Shown here: positions 8,234-15,890 of the stretch, in pieces | Layout of the letters: each line of letters opens with the position of its first letter | How positions within the stretch are numbered: the first letter of the stretch is position 1 | Source: Methanobacteriota archaeon | GTDB lineage: Archaea; Thermoplasmatota; Poseidoniia; Poseidoniales; Thalassarchaeaceae | Assembly: GCA_019654055.1 (NCBI GenBank) | Contig: BPDA01000009.1 | Coordinates: 1 to 39,826, forward strand | Direction: 5' to 3' | Length of the DNA: 39,826 bases | Translations under genes and position numbers: made by a program | Notes under the pieces: model-generated | What the model saw: the letters and a program-made list of their open reading frames with translations, nothing else | The model's database searches: none | Told to the model about the DNA's origin: nothing

Positions 8234-8251
8234 GCACCTTCAAGAAGGTGC
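8234..8251. promoter_or_regulatory. 18-bp palindrome upstream of lonB
   Basis: GCACCTTC-AA-GAAGGTGC is a perfect 8-bp inverted repeat with a 2-base centre. It sits 30 bases before the lonB GTG and 28 bases after the upstream stop. The tight spacer fits a dimeric-protein operator better than an RNA hairpin. There is no following T-run, which argues against a simple terminator. A regulator of lonB is a reasonable guess, not shown. Confidence 0.4.
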
Positions 8252-8281
8252 CAGCTTCAGGAGTGACCCCGGGGGAGCACT

Positions 8282-10336
8282 GTGTCGAAGGATTCCGAGC
8301 AAGCGCAGGGCACCGAGGAGCCCGAGGAGGACGCCCTAGAATCGTGGGAGGACGGCCCGGCCTTCGGAGTCTCCGAGGACAAGGACCCTGTTTGCGAGAC
8401 CCCCGTCGAGGAATGGATCGACGGAGTCGACATCAACTCAACGGCAGACGTACCGATTCCCGACAAGCTCGTCGATCAAGTAATCGGCCAAGAGGCCGCC
8501 TCGATAGTGGTCAGGAAGGCCGCCGAGCAGAGGCGACATGTAATCATGGTCGGCGAGCCTGGGACGGGTAAGTCGATGCTGGCTCGCTCCATGACCGAGT
8601 TCCTGCCCCGCGAGAGGCTCGAGGACATCCTAGTTTTCCGCAACCAGGAGGACGAGAACGAGCCTAGGGTGAGGACCGTCCCGGCTGGGCGCGGCTCGCG
8701 AATCCTCTCCGAGAGGAAGGCCCAAATCAGGATCCAGAGGGAGAGGACAAACCGAACCCTGCTGTTCGTAGCTCTGGTGATTGGCGCCGCGCTGCTGCTT
8801 GCCACTATCTCGAGCGGCGAGATATTGACCTTCATCTTCGGCTCCTTCATACTCGTATTCGGGTACTTCTTCCTGAGGACCCGTCTGACAGCGGGCGATG
8901 ACGCCAATGTTCCCAAGCTGCTAATCAAGCACGAGCGCGACGACGAGCCGCCGTTCATTGACGCCACAGGGACCCTTGCCGGGGCCCTACTAGGGGACGT
9001 TCGCCACGACCCGTTCCAATCGGGAGCCGATCTGGCCACCCCGGCCCACGAGAGGGTAGAGCCGGGTGCTGTTCACAGGGCTAACAAGGGCGTTCTATAC
9101 ATCGACGAGATTCGAATGCTTAGGATGGAGGAGCAGCAGGCACTACTGGTCGCCATGCAGGAAAAGGAACTCTCCATCAGCGGCCGCTCTGAGCGCTCGT
9201 CTGGAGCACTCACCAAGTCCGAACCAGTCCCTACTGATTTCATACTCATCGCCGCTGGCAACCTCGACAGCATACAGAACATGCATCCCGCCCTGCGCAG
9301 CCGCATCCGAGGCTACGGCTACGAGGTCTACGTCAACACCGACATGCGCGACACGGAGCGCAACCGCCGACGCCTGATTCGATTCATAGCCCAGGAGGTC
9401 AACAACGAGATCAAGAAGGGCTCTGGTAGGCCCATCCCTCACTTCGATCGGGGTTCCACCTCCCTCATTCTAAAGGAGGCTCAGAGGCGCAGCGGACGAC
9501 GCGGCAAGCTGTCGCTGCGCCTGCGTGAGCTAGGTGGCCTCGTACGTATCGCCGGCGACCTCGCCGCGGAAGAGGGCGCTGAGCTGACCTGCGCGGATCA
9601 CGTCACAAGAGCGAGGATGATTGCCAAGCCCCTCGAGCAACAGGTCGCCGACCGCTACCTCGAACGCCAGGCCGAGTATGCCATGCTAGTGAACCGCGGC
9701 AATCGCGTTGGACGTGTGAATGGACTCGCGGTACTCGGTGCAGACAGCGGCCTGTCGGACTACTCGGGCGTCGTTCTTCCAGTCGAGGCTATGGTTACGC
9801 CCGCTCAGGGAATGTCCGGCAAAGTCATCGCCACCGGAGGCCTGTCCGACCTCGCCAACGAGAGCGTCATCAACATCAGCGCGGTCGTCAAGAAGCTCAC
9901 TGGCAAGGACATCAAGGACTACGACCTGCACGTCCAATTCCCAGGCACCCACAACGTCGACGGGGACAGCGCATCGATTACCATGGCCACTGCCATCATC
10001 AGTGCCTTCGAGGGCGTCCCGATAGAGCAGAATCTGGCAATGACCGGCTCGCTCTCGGTCAGGGGCGAGATCCTCCCGGTGGGCGGAGTCACCGCGAAGA
10101 TCGAGGCAGCCGCCAAATCGGGCATAGCCAAGGTGGTGATACCCCGGGCCAACCTGCAGGACGTGCTGGTGGACGAGAAGTGGGAGAAGAAGGTCAAGGT
10201 CCTTCCAGTAGATTCCTTGGACGAGGTGCTCGAACACGCACTCGTCGGGGCTGAGGAAAAGGTCAGCCTAGTAGAGCGCCTCGCCATGGTCATCGACACC
10301 ATCTCGAAGGGAACCGACACCCAACCCTCGGCTTGA
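8282..10336 (+). CDS. lonB: Membrane-anchored ATP-dependent protease LonB
   Basis: This 684-aa protein has the archaeal LonB layout. After an acidic N-terminal tail, Walker A is GEPGTGKS at residues 91-98. Two adjacent TM helices (about 160-205) are inserted between Walker A and Walker B, the hallmark of the archaeal membrane-bound form. Walker B is in VLYIDEIRML, followed by sensor and arginine-finger regions. The C-terminal protease domain carries the catalytic Ser in GDSAS (about S563) and Lys in VTAKIEAA (about K606). It degrades misfolded and regulatory proteins at the inner face of the membrane. The GTG start follows a GGGGGAG element. An 18-bp palindrome lies upstream. The next gene, an isoaspartyl peptidase/asparaginase, follows closely, suggesting a shared protein-turnover operon. 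Confidence 0.95.
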   Translation: MSKDSEQAQGTEEPEEDALESWEDGPAFGVSEDKDPVCETPVEEWIDGVDINSTADVPIPDKLVDQVIGQEAASIVVRKAAEQRRHVIMVGEPGTGKSMLARSMTEFLPRERLEDILVFRNQEDENEPRVRTVPAGRGSRILSERKAQIRIQRERTNRTLLFVALVIGAALLLATISSGEILTFIFGSFILVFGYFFLRTRLTAGDDANVPKLLIKHERDDEPPFIDATGTLAGALLGDVRHDPFQSGADLATPAHERVEPGAVHRANKGVLYIDEIRMLRMEEQQALLVAMQEKELSISGRSERSSGALTKSEPVPTDFILIAAGNLDSIQNMHPALRSRIRGYGYEVYVNTDMRDTERNRRRLIRFIAQEVNNEIKKGSGRPIPHFDRGSTSLILKEAQRRSGRRGKLSLRLRELGGLVRIAGDLAAEEGAELTCADHVTRARMIAKPLEQQVADRYLERQAEYAMLVNRGNRVGRVNGLAVLGADSGLSDYSGVVLPVEAMVTPAQGMSGKVIATGGLSDLANESVINISAVVKKLTGKDIKDYDLHVQFPGTHNVDGDSASITMATAIISAFEGVPIEQNLAMTGSLSVRGEILPVGGVTAKIEAAAKSGIAKVVIPRANLQDVLVDEKWEKKVKVLPVDSLDEVLEHALVGAEEKVSLVERLAMVIDTISKGTDTQPSA

Positions 10337-10372
10337 GTGGCGATCCAGGAGTTACAACGGCTAGGTGAGGGG

Positions 10373-11158
10373 ATGGCAGTACCAGCGGCAATAGCTCATG
10401 GTGGCGCGGGTCCGGGACCATCAAGACAGACCAACGTCGAGGTCTCTATCTCACGCGCAGTCGAAATCTTGGAAGCAGGGGGCTCCGCAGTCGAGGCTGC
10501 AGTCGAGGCCTGCGTGGTTCTGGAGGACGACCCGGTGTTCAACGCCGGCACAGGGGCTGTGTACAGGACAGACGGCTCTGTACTGCTCGACGCCTCGCTG
10601 CAGACCTCGGATGGCAGGATGGGATTTGTAATCGCCATGCGCGACACTCCCAATCCGATACGAGTGGCAGCCGACCTCCTAGACGAGGAGATCAACGGTC
10701 TGGCAGGCGACGGCGCTAGGGAATGGGCGGATTCAAGGGGACATCCCAAGGCGGCAGTCGAAGGTAGGCCCCCGCGCCCCGAGTCCGGAGACACCGTAGG
10801 GGTGATCGCCAGGGACTCCACGGGGGCACTGGCTTGCGCCACGAGCACGGGCGGGACCAGCTTCCGCCCGCCAGGCAGGGTTGGGGACGTCCCTCTACCT
10901 GGATCCGGGTTCTGGGCCGACCACGGACTCGCGGTAGCCGCGACCGGAGTCGGCGAGGCCATCACTAGGTCACTGCTGAGCTACAGGGTCCATGATAGGG
11001 TAATCTCGACTGGGTCATCCCTCGAATCAGCGATGCATTGGGGCGTCGGTGAGCTAATCGAGGACGACGTGTCTGTCGGACTAATCTCGCTGTCCTCGGA
11101 GGGTCCGGGCAGTGGCCACTCAAACACCGATATGCCATGGGCAGCGTGGCTTGGCTGA
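10373..11158 (+). CDS. Isoaspartyl peptidase / type-2 L-asparaginase (Ntn hydrolase)
   Basis: This protein belongs to the plant-type asparaginase family, made as a precursor that cleaves itself before a Thr to create the N-terminal nucleophile. The N-terminal AIAHGGAG matches the family opening. NAGTGAVYRTDG is the conserved NAGxGxxL-like region. The scissile site is GDTVGV, with Thr about 141. Downstream ATSTGG and RVGDVPLPGSGFWAD form the small subunit and substrate pocket. The track start (GTG 10337) abuts the lonB stop. ATG 10373, with GGTGAG just upstream, gives the normal family N-terminus and is preferred (261 aa). It hydrolyses isoaspartyl dipeptides and/or asparagine. Next to Lon, it may clear isoAsp peptides left by proteolysis, which is inference. 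Confidence 0.9.
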   Translation: MAVPAAIAHGGAGPGPSRQTNVEVSISRAVEILEAGGSAVEAAVEACVVLEDDPVFNAGTGAVYRTDGSVLLDASLQTSDGRMGFVIAMRDTPNPIRVAADLLDEEINGLAGDGAREWADSRGHPKAAVEGRPPRPESGDTVGVIARDSTGALACATSTGGTSFRPPGRVGDVPLPGSGFWADHGLAVAATGVGEAITRSLLSYRVHDRVISTGSSLESAMHWGVGELIEDDVSVGLISLSSEGPGSGHSNTDMPWAAWLG

Positions 11159-11226
11159 CTTGCTCAGGGTAGTTCCGGGGATGCGCTTAAGGACCCCTCT
11201 TTGGTGGCGGCGTCAGAGGGATATGC

Positions 11227-11502
11227 GTGACCGACATCGAAGACAGGATACAGCAGATAGCGCAGGTCATCAGACAGCTCGATGACTCGCAGGTTCCACG
11301 CAACATCAGAACATCCTCCAAGGACGCCGTCGAGCAGTGGCTGCTCAACGAGGACAAGGAAATGGACCTTAGGCTGGGCATGACCGCATCGATTCTCGAC
11401 GAGATCTTCAACGACGCCAACCTCCCCATCCACTTCGGCCCCCTATGCCTACAGGTACAGACCGCTCTGGAGACCATCTTGAACGAAGTCAGGAACTCCT
11501 GA
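11227..11502 (+). CDS. UPF0147 family protein
   Basis: This small all-helical protein of 91 aa has a GTG start. The recognisable family core is VPRNIRTSSKDAVEQWL followed by LRLGMTASILDEIFND and a hydrophobic C-terminal helix. UPF0147 proteins are widespread in archaea and have no established function. The gene follows the asparaginase by 68 bases and is separated from the aminotransferase by only three bases, so the latter two are probably co-transcribed. Confidence 0.85.
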   Translation: MTDIEDRIQQIAQVIRQLDDSQVPRNIRTSSKDAVEQWLLNEDKEMDLRLGMTASILDEIFNDANLPIHFGPLCLQVQTALETILNEVRNS

Positions 11503-11505
11503 GCC

Positions 11506-12660
11506 TTGAAGAGCGCAACTCCTGTCGCTCGCCCCGGGACCAGCATGAGGGCTTGGACAAACCTCTCCTACGCCAATGTCGCAACCACGTCACCGGCAGC
11601 GCACAAGGCATCCATGGAGTGGTCAGAAGCACTCGCTCGAGGCGGTGCCGCAGAGTTCGACGGAGAGGCGGAGAAGAACGGGATGATGCCGCTGCGCAGA
11701 GCCGCGGCCAACCTACTCTCCTGCGAGATCGAAGACGTCTGCGTCGGCTCGAGCGCGACCGAGTTGCTGTGCTCTCTCGCATGGGCTGTCTCCCCTGCCT
11801 GGGGCAGCAACATCGTATCCACCAAGGCCTCCTTCCCCTCCACCGTGTACCCCTGGCGCAGGGTGGCTGAGGCGAACGGGGCAGAGATTAGGCTGGCCGA
11901 GCACGACGAGAACCTCTACACCGATCCGGACGAAATCCTCGGGCTGATTGACGATGCCACCTCGGTGGTCACGCTGTCCCACATCGAATACTCCAACGGC
12001 CAGCGCTACAATCTGAGTAAGTTTGCCGAGGCGGCGCATTCCGCAGGCGCGCTGCTGGTGGTCGACGCGACCCAGTCGATGGGAATGGTCCCCATCGACG
12101 CTGCCTCCTCGGGAGCCGATGCCATCGTGTCCTCGGGGTACAAGTGGCTGCGTGGCACCTACGGCGCCGCAGTCGCTTACATCTCCCCCGCGATTAGAGG
12201 CGGGCTGAACCCAGGCCTGTTGGGATTCCGGAGCCACGTTGACATTTGGAACCTCAGGGCGGACCGCGTGGAGCTGCCCGACGACGCCAGCCGATTCGAG
12301 TACACCACCATCCATTTCGGTGCGGCTCTAGGGCTGGCAGCCGCGGTCGACGAGATTAATGAGATTGGGATTCAGGAGGTCTGGAGACACGACCTAGCGC
12401 TGGCTGACTCGGTAATCGACGGCGCACGTCGCCTAGGCATCGAGGTGGCCTCGCCCCTCTCGGACCCGGAGCGCAGCGCAATCGTCAGCCTAAGGCTCCC
12501 TGATGGGATTAGCAGTGAGGAAATCTCCCGCAGGCTGCAGGACGATTACTCAATCCTGGTCACGAGCAGGGCCGGACTGCTCAGGGTTTCCCCTCACATC
12601 GACAACACCGAGCAGGACGTTCAAGCGCTCCTCGAGGCACTCAGACAGATTCTCTCATAG
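11506..12660 (+). CDS. Aminotransferase class V-fold PLP-dependent enzyme
   Basis: This fold-type I PLP enzyme of about 384 aa resembles the cysteine-desulfurase/isopenicillin-epimerase group. The cofactor-binding features are VGSSATELL (phosphate-binding helix start), VVDATQSMG (Asp and Gln contacting the pyridine ring) and SSGYKWLRG with the Schiff-base Lys at about residue 213. No active-site Cys loop typical of SufS or NifS is obvious in the C-terminal half, so desulfurase activity is doubtful. The track start is a TTG three bases after UPF0147; an ATG at 11545 is an alternative and would begin close to the family N-terminus. The 3' end overlaps the convergent exporter gene by six bases. 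The substrate is unknown. Confidence 0.83.
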   Translation: MKSATPVARPGTSMRAWTNLSYANVATTSPAAHKASMEWSEALARGGAAEFDGEAEKNGMMPLRRAAANLLSCEIEDVCVGSSATELLCSLAWAVSPAWGSNIVSTKASFPSTVYPWRRVAEANGAEIRLAEHDENLYTDPDEILGLIDDATSVVTLSHIEYSNGQRYNLSKFAEAAHSAGALLVVDATQSMGMVPIDAASSGADAIVSSGYKWLRGTYGAAVAYISPAIRGGLNPGLLGFRSHVDIWNLRADRVELPDDASRFEYTTIHFGAALGLAAAVDEINEIGIQEVWRHDLALADSVIDGARRLGIEVASPLSDPERSAIVSLRLPDGISSEEISRRLQDDYSILVTSRAGLLRVSPHIDNTEQDVQALLEALRQILS

Positions 12661-13275
12661 GTGCGGTAGCAATATTGCCCCGGCAATCACGAACATGATG
12701 CAGGCTATTCCTATGTCGATGACCCTCCAGACTTCTGGCTTGTTCAGCACGTCAGACAGGCTCTTCGCCCCATAGCCGAGGGAGAAGAAGAACACGAACG
12801 AAGCGGTAGCGGCACCTATGCCGAACGCCAGCCGCTCGTCGCCGAGATACCTGCTGGAAGCCCCGCCAATCAGAAGCAGCGTGTCGACGTAGACGTGTGG
12901 GTTGAGGAAGGTGAATGCGAGGGCCGCCCCGATGGTAGGACCGAGCTCGCTCTCGCCTTCGCCCTCGGTAGTCATCCCGACCGGGCTCATCGCCGACTTG
13001 ATGCGCAGCAGGCCATAGCCAGTCAGGAACGCCCCGGCAGCGATGGCAATGACGAATTCAGCCCCTTCGATTCCTGACAGTATAGATCCCATTCCCAGCA
13101 CACCAGCGGCAATCAGGCTGGCATCAGCGAGGGAGCACACCAAACAGACCGCGAAGACATGCGAGCGTAGCAGGCCCTGCCTGAGGACGAACACGTTCTG
13201 GGGGCCTAGCGCGAGTATCAGTCCGAGACTAAGGGCGAATCCCTCGAGTCCGGCAGAGCTGACGCTCATGCTCAT
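12655..13275 (-). CDS. LysE/ArgO-family amino-acid exporter
   Basis: This 206-aa membrane protein has six predicted helices. The family signature [14 protein letters not shown] lies in the first helix-loop. [15 protein letters not shown] and [17 protein letters not shown] in later helices match LysE/ArgO transporters, which export basic amino acids such as lysine or arginine. The ATG overlaps the L40e stop (ATGA), so it is translated from the L40e transcript. The 3' end overlaps the convergent aminotransferase by six bases. The family is clear, but the exact amino acid exported is not. Confidence 0.88.
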   Translation of the reverse strand: MSMSVSSAGLEGFALSLGLILALGPQNVFVLRQGLLRSHVFAVCLVCSLADASLIAAGVLGMGSILSGIEGAEFVIAIAAGAFLTGYGLLRIKSAMSPVGMTTEGEGESELGPTIGAALAFTFLNPHVYVDTLLLIGGASSRYLGDERLAFGIGAATASFVFFFSLGYGAKSLSDVLNKPEVWRVIDIGIACIMFVIAGAILLPHL

Positions 13276-13427
13276 GTCTTCCTGCGCTCTGCAGCCTTAA
13301 TTCGCAGACCCGTGTACCCGCACTTGCGGCATACCCTCGGCTTGCGCCCCCTATGGGTCGCGGAGCAGCGCATGCAAATCCACTTCTTGAGTAGACGAGC
13401 CTCTGCCTCTGGGTGCCTCTGAGCCAT
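13272..13427 (-). CDS. rpl40e: Ribosomal protein L40e
   Basis: This 51-aa zinc-ribbon ribosomal protein of the large subunit is recognised from [17 protein letters not shown], followed by [12 protein letters not shown]. The four Cys are arranged as CxxC and CxxC. The track ORF begins 15 residues too early. The ATG at 13427 gives [12 protein letters not shown], the normal L40e N-terminus. It is unusual only in its partner: a LysE/ArgO exporter follows with an ATGA overlap. The gene is divergent from purA, with 116 bases between. Confidence 0.93.
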   Translation of the reverse strand: MAQRHPEAEARLLKKWICMRCSATHRGRKPRVCRKCGYTGLRIKAAERRKT

Positions 13428-13543
13428 GCAGACCGGCCGACCTGACGACCCTTCATAACCGCTTCCCAACACTAAATCACGAGGAACTATGTCTCTCCTT
13501 CCTCCAAAGCATTCATCCGCTCTTCATACTGCCCGAGGCTACG

Positions 13544-14890
13544 GTGCCTGCCAGCGTCGTGCTCGGAGCCCAGTGGGGAGATGAGGGCAAAGGCAAGGCC
13601 ATAGATCAGCTAGCAAACCATTCGACGTGGACCGTGCGCTTCCAAGGAGGCAACAACGCCGGTCATACCATCGTGCTCGGCGACACCACCCTCAAGCTTC
13701 ACCAGATACCCTCAGGAGTCTCGTACGAGCATTGCAACCTCGTCCTTGGAGACGGGATGGTAATCGACCCGTGGGTGCTAGAGGAGGAACTCGACAGGTG
13801 GCATGCCCTGACCGGCGAGAGGCCAGAGGGCAAGCGACTGTTCATCAGCGAGCGAGCCTCGATTATACTGCCCTTCCATAGGCTGTATGACGGGGCCGAC
13901 CGAGTCGTCGGAACTACCGGGCGTGGCATAGGTCCGACATACCGGGACCGGACCGAGAGGGTCGGCATCAGGTTCGCCGACCTCAGTGGTATCGTCGACG
14001 ACGTCGAGGCAGTGCGTGCCCAAGCCGAGCGCATGAACAAGCAGCTGGCTACTGTCGGCGTCAGCGAGGGCATAGAAGCAGACGCTCTTCAGTCAGACCT
14101 CAGATGGATTCTCGAGCGCTACTCGGATGCCATCAGACCGACCGGCCTGATGGTCGACCTGGCTCTGAGGAACGGCGAGAGGGTGCTGCTGGAGGGAGCT
14201 CAGGGGGCGATGCTGGACATAGACCAGGGGACCTACCCATTCGTCACCTCGTCGGTGACGAGCAGGGCCAACGCCACTCATGGCGCGGGCATCCACCCTG
14301 GGCACGTCGACCAGTGCTTCGGCATAACGAAGGCATACACGACCAGGGTGGGGAACGGCCCATTCCCCTCCGAGCTGCCCCTAGACGAGGGCCCCGGGAT
14401 GCACATGGCTCAGGTGGGCAACGAATACGGCACCACCACAGGCAGACCTAGGCGGACTGGATGGCTCGACATGGTGGCTCTGCGGGAGAGCAACAGAATC
14501 AACGGCTACACTGGCCTGGTGGTGACCAAATTGGATGTCCTAGGGGATTTGGACGAACTGAAGATATGCATCGGCTACGAGATGGATGGGCAGACCCTGC
14601 ACGTCATGCCGACCACCAGCGAGGACCTCGCCCGCTGCTCGCCGATATACGAGACTCATCCGGGATTCCCCTCCATGTCACAGGAGGACTGGGTAGCCAT
14701 GGCCGAGGCCTCGAGGTCGGAGCGCACCGGGTTCGATGCCTTCCCCGAGGTCATCAGGGACTACCTGAGGAGAATAGAGCAACTAGCGGGAGTCCCCATC
14801 GTCAGCGTGGGCGTCGGCCCAGACCGTCGCGCATCGATTGCCAGCAAGGGAGGTCCGTTCGACTTACCCGCGGACGAGGCAACCTTCTAA
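13544..14890 (+). CDS. purA: Adenylosuccinate synthetase
   Basis: This 448-aa enzyme converts IMP, aspartate and GTP to adenylosuccinate, the first committed step to AMP. The N-terminal GTP-binding loop is QWGDEGKGK at residues 9-17. FQGGNNAGHT with its conserved His follows, and TTGRGIGPTYRDR forms the IMP-binding region. The C-terminal part carries TGRPRRTGWLD and VTKLDVL (the NTKxD-like guanine-binding motif). Length and architecture are normal for the family. The start is a GTG 116 bases from the divergent L40e gene. Together with purF at 34 kb it indicates purine synthesis. Confidence 0.97.
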   Translation: MPASVVLGAQWGDEGKGKAIDQLANHSTWTVRFQGGNNAGHTIVLGDTTLKLHQIPSGVSYEHCNLVLGDGMVIDPWVLEEELDRWHALTGERPEGKRLFISERASIILPFHRLYDGADRVVGTTGRGIGPTYRDRTERVGIRFADLSGIVDDVEAVRAQAERMNKQLATVGVSEGIEADALQSDLRWILERYSDAIRPTGLMVDLALRNGERVLLEGAQGAMLDIDQGTYPFVTSSVTSRANATHGAGIHPGHVDQCFGITKAYTTRVGNGPFPSELPLDEGPGMHMAQVGNEYGTTTGRPRRTGWLDMVALRESNRINGYTGLVVTKLDVLGDLDELKICIGYEMDGQTLHVMPTTSEDLARCSPIYETHPGFPSMSQEDWVAMAEASRSERTGFDAFPEVIRDYLRRIEQLAGVPIVSVGVGPDRRASIASKGGPFDLPADEATF

Positions 14891-14914
14891 TCAGTCGACT
14901 TTGGCCAGCGCCGC

Positions 14915-15202
14915 ATGGGATTCAAGGCCAATGCGCGCAAGCGGCGCGAAGTGGCGTCAGCGGCAACCGGTCCTCAGGAGAAGGAGGCCGAGGAGTATGT
15001 GGGCGAGATCAAGTGCGACGTCGCAGGGTGCGACAACTGGGCCGACAAGAGAATCGGTGGACGTAAGCTGGCCTTCGACAGGGCGGCTGAAGTCTGGGGC
15101 GAATCGGGACTGAGCAAGGACTCGAAGAGAGTCACGGTCTGCAAACCCTGCTACAGGGCCTGGAAGAAGGCGAAGAAGGACGAGCCGACAGAGTGGACGT
15201 AG
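14915..15202 (+). CDS. Small zinc-ribbon-like protein of unknown function
   Basis: This 95-aa basic protein has two Cys pairs, CDVAGC and CKPC, about 40 residues apart, flanked by Lys/Arg-rich segments at both ends (ANARKRR and YRAWKKAKK). That fits a small zinc-binding RNA- or DNA-associated protein. I do not recognise the family. It begins 24 bases after purA and overlaps the next gene by a few bases, so it is part of the purA transcript. Confidence 0.65.
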   Translation: MGFKANARKRREVASAATGPQEKEAEEYVGEIKCDVAGCDNWADKRIGGRKLAFDRAAEVWGESGLSKDSKRVTVCKPCYRAWKKAKKDEPTEWT

Positions 15203-15831
15203 TGAACGCATCAAGTGATTCCATGGATATAGCCCCGAGAACCGGCCCGATTTTTTTGGGACTCTTCATCTTCTGCTTCGGGTTGCCTTTCACTCTAGTT
15301 CCATTCATGATGTTCAGCGACGGAGTGTTCGTCCTCGAGGACCCAGTATTCACTGTCTTCATGATTGCATTCTCGCTACCATTCCTCTTGGCCGGACTGA
15401 CAATGAATCTCACGGGACTGGGTGCTATCAGATGGGGCATCGTGGCTCCCAAGGACCCCTCCTCCGCCCCCAGACTCGGAAAGATGGGGCCCGTTAGAAT
15501 AGAAATCACCGAGCACCCATATCCCGAGTACGTGGGCGAATATGTGCGGCAGTCTGAGATCATCAATGGGAGGGATTGGTACAGGATGGGTGATAGCAAT
15601 AATCGTCTGTATTATTACGCTACAAACGAGGGAGGTAGGCCCGGATGGGCTATCGACGACAGACAAGATACAGGCGCTAGGGACTGGTTCAATGGGGGCT
15701 GGTTTTCTACGAATGGCTCGACTATCCCATTGGGCCGTCGTAAGTGGAATGCACTCGACCCACCATGGGTAGAAATCGAGGTTCTGGAATCTGCCGGAAA
15801 GAAGAGGAATTGGTGGCAGAGAAAATCCTAG
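15193..15831 (+). CDS. Two-TM membrane protein with Trp/Gly-rich C-terminal domain
   Basis: This protein of up to 212 aa begins with two hydrophobic helices (GPIFLGLFIFCFGLPFTLV and VFTVFMIAFSLPFLLAGL). A soluble C-terminal domain follows, rich in Tyr, Trp, Asp and Gly, with NNRLYYYATNEGG, WAIDDRQDTG and a late PLGRRKW. The spacing of Tyr-Tyr, Trp-Asp-Asp and Pro-Trp recalls small beta-rich modules of the 'YLYY / W.I.D / P..W' type found singly or repeated in marine proteins. That comparison is from memory and unverified. Three starts are possible: GTG 15193, GTG 15202 (overlapping the upstream stop) and ATG 15223. Its DNA is more AT-rich than purA. Function is unknown. Confidence 0.6.
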   Translation: MDVVNASSDSMDIAPRTGPIFLGLFIFCFGLPFTLVPFMMFSDGVFVLEDPVFTVFMIAFSLPFLLAGLTMNLTGLGAIRWGIVAPKDPSSAPRLGKMGPVRIEITEHPYPEYVGEYVRQSEIINGRDWYRMGDSNNRLYYYATNEGGRPGWAIDDRQDTGARDWFNGGWFSTNGSTIPLGRRKWNALDPPWVEIEVLESAGKKRNWWQRKS

Positions 15832-15890
15832 AATTCTTCTGAATTCTCAATCGGAACAATGTTAGATGGAATCTCCGAGCGAGACACATC

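Noticed and set aside
15831-15846. GAATTC-TTCT-GAATTC repeat after the two-TM gene
   Set aside because: GAATTC is itself palindromic, so the repeat gives only a weak AT-rich stem; I see no reason to call a terminator.
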